Origin: Mucilaginibacter gracilis
GTDB taxonomy: Bacteria; Bacteroidota; Bacteroidia; Sphingobacteriales; Sphingobacteriaceae
Assembly: GCF_003633615.1 (NCBI RefSeq)
Contig: NZ_RBKU01000001.1
Coordinates: 558,001 to 622,000, forward strand
Direction: 5' to 3'
Length of the DNA: 64,000 nucleotides
Shown here in pieces: positions 18,671 to 26,193 of the stretch; the first letter of the stretch is position 1; each line of letters starts with the position of its first letter. Both the position numbers and the translations under genes were made by a program. The notes below the pieces were generated by a model. The model did no database searches, was not told the origin of the DNA, and saw nothing but the letters and a program-made list of their open reading frames with translations.

Positions 18671-19345
18671 CTACTTCCTCTTCAATGCCTTCAAACTGTC
18701 TGCTTCCCTTTCCAACTGCTTAATACGCAATGCTGTTGCCAGCGTTTCTTCATAGCGCTCTATACTATCTGCCCGAAAGCTTTTGACAGCCGGTACATTC
18801 AAACTATCCAGTTGGTTTTGTAATTTTTGCTTCTTAACGCTATCCGCAATGAAATAGTTCCAGTACCAGGCAATCCGGTAGCGGCTGTTCTGACTATCCA
18901 TATACCAGTAACGGAAACCGAACCAGCTAACGAGGCCGACTACGATAGCTACAGCAGTCAAATACATACCGCGCATTGCCATGGTCTTTAAAAACCCCTT
19001 ACCGCTGTCTTCCGGCAATACCAATATCCTGTTCTTAGTAAAAGCTGCATTTAACAGCTGTAAAACAGACGTTTTGATATTTTCCATTCCCTCATTGGCG
19101 ATCCTCGATATGGGTAAGGTGCTTGGCGCAGGTACCGAAACTTCTATCTTTTGAAATTTTTGTTCAAAACTGTTGATCAGCTTTTGCGTCTGCTTATCCT
19201 TTTCGGCAATAAGCTCATTCCGCTGGTCGAGCTGTTTTTGCTGCTCTTTGATAAAATCTTTAATTTCTTTGATCTCCGTTACATTCTCAGTAAGTACAGA
19301 TGTTAAGGTTTTTTCATCAATGGGCGTTTCTTCATTTGGTAACAC
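18671..19345 (-). CDS. Coiled-coil, single-pass membrane protein of a mobile region
   Basis: 224 residues from a GTG start. Residues about 25-75 form a charged coiled coil (EIKDFIKEQQKQLDQRNEL and following heptads), a transmembrane helix lies at about 131-150 (MYLTAVAIVVGLVSWFGF), and the C-terminus is again helical and charged (about 170-224). No enzymatic motif. Proteins of this layout are common in Bacteroidota conjugative or mobilisable elements near relaxase genes, but no relaxase is in the window. The tRNA-Asn remnant upstream also marks an element border. Function unknown. Confidence 0.55.
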   Translation of the reverse strand: MLPNEETPIDEKTLTSVLTENVTEIKEIKDFIKEQQKQLDQRNELIAEKDKQTQKLINSFEQKFQKIEVSVPAPSTLPISRIANEGMENIKTSVLQLLNAAFTKNRILVLPEDSGKGFLKTMAMRGMYLTAVAIVVGLVSWFGFRYWYMDSQNSRYRIAWYWNYFIADSVKKQKLQNQLDSLNVPAVKSFRADSIERYEETLATALRIKQLEREADSLKALKRK

Positions 19346-19493
19346 AACTGTAACACAAATTCGTGAAGTTTAACAAAAAACTGTGAGAAACTGAAAAATT
19401 GATTGATGTGACCTCTGCTTAGTTCAGCAGGGCTAAATCTTCGCCAGAAATGACGAAAACATGCGTAATTGCATCCTAAAGGCCGCTTTATGG

Positions 19494-19536
19494 AAATAAA
19501 AAAGGGTAAGCGACCATTTAAAATGTGCTTACCCTT
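19494..19536 (-). terminator. Rho-independent terminator of the tRNA-Asn remnant
   Basis: A 10-bp stem AAGGGTAAGC / GCTTACCCTT (19502-19511 with 19527-19536) is followed on the minus strand by a run of T. It sits directly behind the 3' end of the tRNA-Asn remnant and would terminate a minus-strand tRNA transcript. Confidence 0.75.
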
Positions 19537-19537
19537 A

Positions 19538-19587
19538 GCTCCTGAGGCTGGGCTCGAACCAGCGACCCTCTGATTAACAGAGAAATG
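19538..19587 (-). pseudogene. tRNA-Asn(GTT) 3' half, 5' half degraded
   Basis: Reading the minus strand, CTGTTAATC gives the Asn anticodon loop, GCTGG-TTCGAGC-CCAGC (19547-19563) is a perfect T arm, and CTCAGGAG is the 3' acceptor strand. Upstream of the anticodon the sequence no longer forms an anticodon stem or a matching CTCCTGAG acceptor strand. The gene is therefore the 3' part of a tRNA, the usual target left behind by tRNA-directed integration. Confidence 0.65.
19572..19587. repeat. 16-bp direct repeat, copy 1 (in the tRNA-Asn remnant)
   Basis: GATTAACAGAGAAATG at 19572-19587 recurs exactly at 23021-23036. The copy covers the anticodon-loop complement of the tRNA-Asn remnant. The two copies bracket the excisionase-like, Fic and IS630 genes. 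A match of 16 bp can occur by chance in 64 kb, so this is only suggestive of attachment sites. Confidence 0.4.
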
Positions 19588-19759
19588 GTCGACCTCTATA
19601 TCGAACTAAGGATGAGTTAGTTATGTCAATCCGGTTTTTCGTTGTAACATATTTGAAACATCTCACACGGCAACAATTCTCCCTTGCGGTAATTAAATAT
19701 ACAGCATATGTTTAATTATTCAAAACATTTTTGAGTGTTTTACAACATCAAATAATGCT

Positions 19760-20131
19760 ATGAGTATAAATAAAAACACGCGTTTGATTGACCTGACCGT
19801 TGCCGATTTAATGGTCGTTATCAAAGACTGTATGACAGGTTTCATCCAGGTTGATCCAATAGTAATCGAAGACGACGAAATTGGAGGATATGAGATCGCA
19901 GAAACCGTAACGGGATATTCTCGCCAAACGCTTTATCAGCTGAAATCTGCTGGAAAATTGCCTCATGTAGCTTTACCTGGAGGAGGTATCAGGTTTTCGA
20001 AAAAGATGCTAATAAATTGGTTACTATCCCACCAAAAGCTTACAAATCAAGAAATACAGGAGAAAGCGGAAACCTTGAAACTTAAGCGCAAGTTGCGAAG
20101 AAAATATTGCCTGTTGCGACTATTCAGATAG
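19760..20131 (+). CDS. Excisionase-like MerR-type helix-turn-helix protein
   Basis: 123 residues. The C-terminal half holds a HTH_17 fold: GYEIAETVTGYSRQTLYQLK, then SAGKLPHVALPGGGIRFSKK and MLINWLLSH, where the (I/R)RFSKKML motif is typical of excisionase and integrase-associated DNA-binding proteins. The first about 45 residues are an unrelated acidic lead. It lies 170 bp from the tRNA-Asn remnant and converges with the Fic gene (12 bp overlap of the ends). Such proteins bend DNA during excision, but no integrase is nearby. Confidence 0.75.
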   Translation: MSINKNTRLIDLTVADLMVVIKDCMTGFIQVDPIVIEDDEIGGYEIAETVTGYSRQTLYQLKSAGKLPHVALPGGGIRFSKKMLINWLLSHQKLTNQEIQEKAETLKLKRKLRRKYCLLRLFR

Positions 20132-21241
20132 TATCCTGTAAAGTTCCAAGTTTAAGTAATAGTTGCCTTTTCCAATTACTCTCTTTTCTAAAACACCCAT
20201 ATCCGTTAACTGGTCAAGATATTTTCTGGCGGTATTTTCCGCATAAATATTGCCGCCAACGAGGTGCTTTACCCTAGTGTAAGGTTGGGTGAATATGGCA
20301 TTGACCAGCGATTCTGGACGTGCTATGTCGGTATCTTCGATGATGGCTTTTAAAATGGCATCTTTGGCACTAACAATATCGTTGATCTTGTCATAAGTAA
20401 TATTGGAAGTAACTTCAACAGCTTTCAGCATATACAACAACCAATTCTTCCAACTCCCTCTCTGGGTTACGCCTGCAAGTCCCGCATAATAATCCTCTTT
20501 ATGATCGATGATATAACGGCTTAAAAAGAGAATCGGATAATCCAACAGACCTTTTTTGGTCAGGTAATGAATGTTGAAGATCCTGCCGGTACGGCCGTTG
20601 CCGTCACGGAAAGGGTGTATTGCCTCAAATTGTAAATGACCAATGGCCATTTTGAGTAAAGGGTCCATCTGATAAGTTTTATCGTCGTTCAAAAACTCTA
20701 TAAGGTTACGGAGCTTAGCTTCGACCACGCCTTTGCCTCTTGGTGGTGTATAGGAGACTTTACCGGCATTTGGCCCGGTGCCGCCTTCCTTGATTACAAT
20801 CTGGGCGATGGGTGTTCTTATACCATCATTGAACTGGCTGACGATACGATACATTTTCACGAAGTAATTCTCATCAAAAACCTGTTCTTGATTCAAGTAG
20901 GTATACCCTTCCCATAACGCTTCACGATAATATAGCACTTCTTTAGACGGACCATTTAATTGACTAATCTGTTCTTCACTATATGCCTGATACAATTCAT
21001 CATCAGTTGTAAAGATGTTTTCTATTGCACTGGATGCTTTCGCTTCCTGTAAACTGATAGAGTTTATAAGCAGCCCTTGGTTTGGAATGACGATACTCCG
21101 GCCCTGTAAGCGGCCTAACGCAGCTTTGGCATTACCCAATTGACTGTAAATTTCCACATCTTCATAAAGTTGTTTGTCAATTGGTAGTTCTGGTAAAGTA
21201 TTCCAGGGAACGTTTCGGTCGGGATTCACTTTATATGCCAT
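20120..21241 (-). CDS. Fic family protein (class II) with C-terminal winged helix
   Basis: The ATG at 21241 (MAYKVNPDRNVPW) is chosen over the one at 21295, because the earlier start would place an operator-like repeat inside the gene. The protein is 373 residues. An N-terminal inhibitory helix carries the class II motif SSAIEN, the core has the complete catalytic motif HPFRDGNGRTGR, and the C-terminus holds a winged-helix segment (ARKYLDQLTDMGVLEKR). Fic enzymes transfer AMP or another nucleotide moiety to target proteins; class II members regulate themselves through the N-terminal helix. It occupies the accessory island between tRNA-Asn remnant and IS630. The target is unknown. Confidence 0.9.
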   Translation of the reverse strand: MAYKVNPDRNVPWNTLPELPIDKQLYEDVEIYSQLGNAKAALGRLQGRSIVIPNQGLLINSISLQEAKASSAIENIFTTDDELYQAYSEEQISQLNGPSKEVLYYREALWEGYTYLNQEQVFDENYFVKMYRIVSQFNDGIRTPIAQIVIKEGGTGPNAGKVSYTPPRGKGVVEAKLRNLIEFLNDDKTYQMDPLLKMAIGHLQFEAIHPFRDGNGRTGRIFNIHYLTKKGLLDYPILFLSRYIIDHKEDYYAGLAGVTQRGSWKNWLLYMLKAVEVTSNITYDKINDIVSAKDAILKAIIEDTDIARPESLVNAIFTQPYTRVKHLVGGNIYAENTARKYLDQLTDMGVLEKRVIGKGNYYLNLELYRILSE

Positions 21242-21256
21242 AAACAAATATACACT

Positions 21257-21290
21257 ATTGACCTTAAAATTAAAATATTTTAAGGTCAAT
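21257..21290. promoter_or_regulatory. Inverted repeat upstream of the Fic gene
   Basis: Perfect 14-bp arms ATTGACCTTAAAAT (21257-21270) and ATTTTAAGGTCAAT (21277-21290) with a 6-bp spacer. They begin 16 bp upstream of the chosen Fic start. The Fic protein ends in a winged helix and could bind its own promoter here. The repeat may also come from the mobile element end. Confidence 0.5.
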
Positions 21291-21452
21291 GGCATTTATG
21301 GCATTAAAGCTATGCTAAAAAAATATCGTGCACATTAAAATGTAGTAATTTTAAAGTACAACATCAAAATGGCATTAAGTTGTCTTGGCAAACTTTAGAA
21401 ACATATAAAAGTTCCAAATAAGTAATAAAGACTTATTAAACTCAACTTACCA

Positions 21453-22997
21453 ATGGCAAATACAAGGATCGCAGCAAAAAAACAAATGTTTATCGGCCGT
21501 ATGATTTTAAATGGAACGAGCAATATCAGACAAGCTTCCAGACAATTGGGTATTTCCCGGAACACCGTGAAATGTTATAAAAAAAAATATAGCTCATTTG
21601 TTGATAGTTGTCCCGTTAAAGGGGGGCATCAGGATTCCAGCATTCCTGTTTTCAAAATTGAATATCCGGCAAATAACAGGTATAAGGAATTGATCAATGC
21701 TTTACCATTATTAACGGAAGCAGGCAAGCTCATCAGCGCAAAAGACATATGGCTAAGTTATTTGGCGATTTATCCAAATGGTTATGGTCGCTCTGCATTC
21801 AACTTGCATTTTTCGAAATGGGCAAAAGACAGCAAAGTAACCCTTCGTAATTATTCCCAAGTATCCGACATTCCTACTGAAGATCTGAAGATATTAAAAC
21901 GGTGGCGTAATTCCTCAGATAGACGCAAATGGGAACGGGCGGTAGTTATTATGGAGTCTTTTAATGGCACATCAGCAGTTGATATTTCTAATAAGGTAGA
22001 TCGCGGTGCCGATAAGGTGTCAGACTGGATCAGGGACTATAAAGTGAAAGGTATAAAAGGGTTAGAAAAGCAACCCCGGCGGGCGAATCAGGCTGTAATG
22101 AACGGAATCAAGGATAAGCGCGACAATTTAGTAAGGTTAATTCATGAATCTCCCAAATTACACGGGATCAACCGGACGTCCTGGTTTCTGGCAGATTTAT
22201 CAGCTACTTATCAAAAAGTTTATGGAGTTTACATATCCGGCTCAACCATATCGAATTACCTTAAAAAAGAGGGTTTTGTTTACCGTAAGGCGAGGGAAGT
22301 ACTGACCAGTCCCGACCCTGACTTCCGGGAAAAGATGGACAAGATTACCGGTATCCTGCAAAATCTTGGATCAAAGGAGAAATTTTTCTCAGTAGATGAG
22401 TTCGGTCCTTTCGCAGTAAAAATGAAAGGAGGACGGTCACTGGTCAAGAAGGGCGAAAGAAAAACGTTTCCGCAGATTCAAAAAAGTAAAGGCTGGACTA
22501 TTTGTACCGCGGCTTTGGAATTATCACAAAACCAGATCACGCATTTCTTTTCACAAAAAAAAGACACAGATGAAATGATCAAACTCATAGACCTGCTAAT
22601 GATTAAATATCAAAAAGAGGAAAAACTTTACTTTTCATGGGACGCGGCATCCTGGCATGCTTCCAAGAAACTGGTAAAGCATATCGAACAATTGAACAGC
22701 GAAAGCTACCGGCAGGAATATAAAACTCCAATCGTGGAACTGGCACCGCTACCAGCTTCTGCACAATTCTTAAATGTAATCGAATCGGTATTTAGCGGGT
22801 TAGCTAAATCAATTATTCATAATAGCGACTATAGTTGTCTTGACGAGTGCAAGGCAGCCATTACCTTATATTTTAAAACAAGAAACGATTATTTTACAAA
22901 AAACCCTCAAAAAGCGGGTAATAAAATATGGGGCAGAGAGATAGTTGCCCCTATTTTCAAAGACAGCCATAATTGCAAAGATCCCAAATGCCGGTAA
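21453..22997 (+). mobile_element. IS630-family transposase
   Basis: 514 residues. An N-terminal helix-turn-helix (NIRQASRQLGISRNTVKCYKK) is followed by a second one about 175-215 (ERAVVIMESFNGTSAVDISN) and the DDE catalytic domain: SVDEFG, SWDAASWH and NVIESVFSG supply D, D and E. IS630 transposases cut and paste at TA dinucleotides. The coding frame is intact. Terminal inverted repeats and a TA duplication could not be pinned down, so element borders are not given. It sits beside Fic and close to the second 16-bp repeat. Confidence 0.9.
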
Positions 22998-23322
22998 AAA
23001 ACGAAAGAATTCATCGAATGGATTAACAGAGAAATGACTTCAACACTTGTGTAGCATTCGGAAACACCTACTTGCAATCTAACCAGCCTAAACTTATTTT
23101 AGTTAAAAGCTAACTCCCAACTGTAAACCAATGCTGACTGAAATTGGAAGATTATTTCCAAATTTTATAGGCATGGGCTCCATCGATATTCTCTGCTATA
23201 AAACCATTCTTTGGTTAGCGTAAATCTCTATTTTAACGCCCGGACATTTGGCAGAACTAAAGTCACAATAATTTGGTATTTTCACTTAGCAAATTTCAAT
23301 ACCATCCTTAACCTTTACCCGC
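22998..23322. other. Intergenic, no gene recognised
   Basis: 325 bp between the transposase and the peptidase gene. It contains the second 16-bp repeat copy (23021-23036) and otherwise AT-rich sequence with no open frame of note. The promoter of the peptidase gene at 23323 must lie in its right part. Confidence 0.4.
23021..23036. repeat. 16-bp direct repeat, copy 2
   Basis: Exact second copy of GATTAACAGAGAAATG found at 19572-19587. Unlike copy 1, the flanks show no tRNA similarity. It lies 24 bp after the IS630 transposase stop. Confidence 0.4.
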
Positions 23323-24822
23323 ATGGCGAAAAAATTGATCCTTTCCATTAAATCCAAGCTGTTAACCAAATATACAAGTTCTATCAACGCCCTGGAGGCA
23401 GTCTTGCACAGCCTGATCGCTAGCGATCAGCAAAGAGGCATCACCTCTATACTGATCTATATCGATCAACCAACAGCTGCAAGCGACTACGGATTCCCGG
23501 TGATGACTACGGTATCAGATACGGCCTGCAAGCAAGTGATCGATTCTTTATTCAGGACACAGCAGCCAGATTATATTGTACTTTTTGGTGCGGACGACGT
23601 ATTTCCGTTTTTTCTGCTGGATAATCACCTGCATACGATCGATAAAGATGTGGACCAAACCGTTCCTTCGGACTACCCCTACGCCTGTGACGCGCCGGCC
23701 AGCCGTGATGCCACCACTTATACGAATCCCATACGGGTTATCGGCCGCATCCCCGATCTTCCGGGTATCGCAGACCTGGCCTACGTACAGGGCTTAGTGA
23801 ATGATATTATTCAATTCCGGTCGGCCGCCCAATCGGATTATCAATCCTATTTCGCAATTTCCGCTGCTAAATGGATCAATTCCAGTTTGCGTACCGCGCA
23901 AAATATATTTAACGACTCAGATAGCGTTCTGCCCTCACCGCCCCAGACCTCCAATTTTCAGCCTCAGGACCTGCAACCATTGAGCCATTACTTTAATTGC
24001 CACGGAAGGCTGAACGCACCCGATTTCCTGGGAGAGCTTAACGGCAACACGCCCGTATGTTTAAGCCCGGCAAACCTGAACGGCAACATCAGAAAAGGCA
24101 CCGTTGTCGTTGCAGAATGCTGTTATGGGGCGCAGTTACTGAATCCACTCAACTTTGGAATAAGTGTGGCTAGCAATTATCTAAAAAACCATGCGATCGC
24201 TTTTATGGGCAGTACCACGATGTCTTTCGGCATGATCAATGACCAAGATCAGGCCGATCTGTTAAGTCAATATTTCTTTAAAAATGTGATGAACGGAGCT
24301 TCCACCGGCCGGGCGCTGCTGGCGGCTAAAATATTTTTCCTCAAAGAGCGTACCCCAAACCCAGTAAGCTTCAAAACACTTGCCCAGTTTACCTTGCTTG
24401 GCGATCCGTCGGTTCAGCCGGTAGCTGCACCAGTTACTACAGGTATGCTCAGCACGTTAAGTAACCGTAGACTCGAACTCATCAGTAGTGGACTTAATCT
24501 CGGTGTTACAGTTCCCCGGCCGGTCAAAGTATCTGAGAATATACGCTTCAGACCGCCGGCTGCCATGCGTGCTGTGCTGAAGCAGCTTTTCATGACTAAA
24601 GCCGAACATGAAATGATCTTTGACGTGGAAAATTCAATTGCGGACACCATATTTGCTACCCAGGCCTTGCCGACCGGAATCTCTCCTGCTGCTAGTCAGA
24701 AGGTACGTTTCCGGGTTTATCAGCAAAAAGAACAGGAAGGCGTGTTGCCCTCTGTCAGACTGGTCGTTATAAAAGAAGCAGCGGGTGAGATACTGGGTTA
24801 TAAAGAATACGTCAGTCATTAA
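23323..24822 (+). CDS. Caspase/gingipain-like (clan CD, C25-type) cysteine peptidase
   Basis: 499 residues without a signal peptide. The clan CD layout is visible: PDYIVLFGADDVFPF (83-97) as an early strand, the catalytic His in HYFNCHGRLN (H227), the Cys at the end of a hydrophobic strand in TVVVAECCYGA (C266 or C267), then AFMGSTTMSFG and the C25-like ending ALLAAK ... LLGDPSVQP. These residues form the His-Cys dyad of caspases, gingipains and CHAT peptidases. The C-terminal 130 residues are unlike known domains. It converges with a block of four envelope genes. Substrate unknown; it could act inside the cell, or leave by an unrecognised route. Confidence 0.75.
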   Translation: MAKKLILSIKSKLLTKYTSSINALEAVLHSLIASDQQRGITSILIYIDQPTAASDYGFPVMTTVSDTACKQVIDSLFRTQQPDYIVLFGADDVFPFFLLDNHLHTIDKDVDQTVPSDYPYACDAPASRDATTYTNPIRVIGRIPDLPGIADLAYVQGLVNDIIQFRSAAQSDYQSYFAISAAKWINSSLRTAQNIFNDSDSVLPSPPQTSNFQPQDLQPLSHYFNCHGRLNAPDFLGELNGNTPVCLSPANLNGNIRKGTVVVAECCYGAQLLNPLNFGISVASNYLKNHAIAFMGSTTMSFGMINDQDQADLLSQYFFKNVMNGASTGRALLAAKIFFLKERTPNPVSFKTLAQFTLLGDPSVQPVAAPVTTGMLSTLSNRRLELISSGLNLGVTVPRPVKVSENIRFRPPAAMRAVLKQLFMTKAEHEMIFDVENSIADTIFATQALPTGISPAASQKVRFRVYQQKEQEGVLPSVRLVVIKEAAGEILGYKEYVSH

Positions 24823-24840
24823 CCCGGCAGCTAACCTATA

Positions 24841-26193
24841 TCACTTCTTAATAATCACCGTAATATCTTTTAAGGTATTGGCAGACAGTTTAACCGGCGT
24901 GCCTGTATCTGTGCCTTTGTTGTTCAGGCTATCCTTGCCTGCAACCTTGTAAGCGGATAGATAGTAAGTTATCGGTTGCAAATTATCGAAGGTCAATATT
25001 CCGTTAACATCGGTTACGCCGCTCTTTAAGCTCCCCGAACACTGACCCCGGTATTTCACCAGCAGCGTCGTATCCGTATAAAGACAAACTGAAGTATTAG
25101 CCATCAGTCCTAAAAACGCGTCGGTCACGGTCACTCTCAAAGAAGTGGACACAACCGGCACCTGTTTGACCAGTTTAATTGTGATTGTTACCAACGTGCC
25201 GGCCTGCGGCGTAATTGGATTGCTGAGGTCATTGCCTTTATTCGACAGCGTATCTGTGCCCGCCAGTTGATATACACTAGCATAATAAGGAATATTCTGT
25301 AATCCGCTGAAGGTGATTAGTCCCTGACCGTTGGTAACACCGTTCATCAGGCTGCCGGTACACTTGCCTCTGTACTTAACCAGCAGGGTCGCATCGCTGT
25401 AAAGACAAACATTCGCACCCACGACATTGGCATTACCTTGGTCCTGTACCAATAAGGTCAAAGAATTACCTTGCGGGGTCAGACTGATGGAATCGATATT
25501 AAGTTTGCTGGTGCTGGCGATCTTAATGGCCCGTATATCATTGACACTGTTGGATAATATCGTATTTCCGTTAGAAAAAGACACAGAGGCATAATAACTG
25601 ATCTGCTGAAGTCCCTCAAAGACCACGATACCACTGCTGTTAGTCGTTCCATTTTTCAGGCTGCCCCCACAGGTTCCCCTGTTGGCAGCTAAGCTGTTGA
25701 CATCAGCATACAGACAAACCTGGGCATTACTAATCGCACCGCCTTTGGCATCCTTGACCAGCAACTGCAAAGTCGGCGTTGCTGTGGAATCCGGTAACAG
25801 CCGGATATCCAGTTCCGGATTAAATTCGCCATCAGCCAGCGTAAAGGGCTGATGCGCTTTGAACAAAATGCCCTTGGTTGCTGCGGCTGGCTTAAAATTG
25901 TACTGTGCGTCCGCGAAATAATCGCCGCCGGTCAGCCCACTGATATCAAAAGACCCGTCTGTTAATTGCCGGACATATTTGACGGCCGGGTTACCGGATT
26001 TATAGAAGGTAACGGTTACGGCCTTAGCCGAATCATCCGTATTTGTAAAAAAATTCCGGACATAAATTGCGCCTTTGATACGAGCTGTGCCGTTAAAGAA
26101 AGTGGTTGCCGGATCGGGGCTTTTTTTACAGGTCAGTGCAAAAAAACACAAGAGCACTAAAAGCAGGAGATAAACTTTGCTGATTAATTTCAT
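24841..26193 (-). CDS. Lipoprotein with repeated Ig-like (carboxypeptidase-regulatory-like) domains
   Basis: 450 residues with a lipoprotein signal (FALTCKKS, Cys about 22). After an N-terminal beta domain there are three repeats of about 95 residues, each with CLY(A/S/T)D, a second Cys in RG(T/K/Q)C, then GSL.(N/S)G.T, G(I/L)(V/I/L).F..LQ.I.YY and N.G(N/T)D. The paired Cys per repeat suggests a disulfide. The fold matches carboxypeptidase-regulatory-like or SpaA/CNA-B-like beta sandwiches found on bacterial surfaces. It overlaps the next gene by 4 bp, so they are co-translated. Its role is probably structural or adhesive. Confidence 0.75.
   Translation of the reverse strand: MKLISKVYLLLLVLLCFFALTCKKSPDPATTFFNGTARIKGAIYVRNFFTNTDDSAKAVTVTFYKSGNPAVKYVRQLTDGSFDISGLTGGDYFADAQYNFKPAAATKGILFKAHQPFTLADGEFNPELDIRLLPDSTATPTLQLLVKDAKGGAISNAQVCLYADVNSLAANRGTCGGSLKNGTTNSSGIVVFEGLQQISYYASVSFSNGNTILSNSVNDIRAIKIASTSKLNIDSISLTPQGNSLTLLVQDQGNANVVGANVCLYSDATLLVKYRGKCTGSLMNGVTNGQGLITFSGLQNIPYYASVYQLAGTDTLSNKGNDLSNPITPQAGTLVTITIKLVKQVPVVSTSLRVTVTDAFLGLMANTSVCLYTDTTLLVKYRGQCSGSLKSGVTDVNGILTFDNLQPITYYLSAYKVAGKDSLNNKGTDTGTPVKLSANTLKDITVIIKK

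Noticed and set aside
19572..23036. 16-bp repeat pair as true attL/attR
   Set aside because: The second copy has no tRNA similarity in its flanks, recombination between the copies would not rebuild a tRNA, and a 16-bp match can arise by chance in a 64-kb window; kept only as a suggestive feature.
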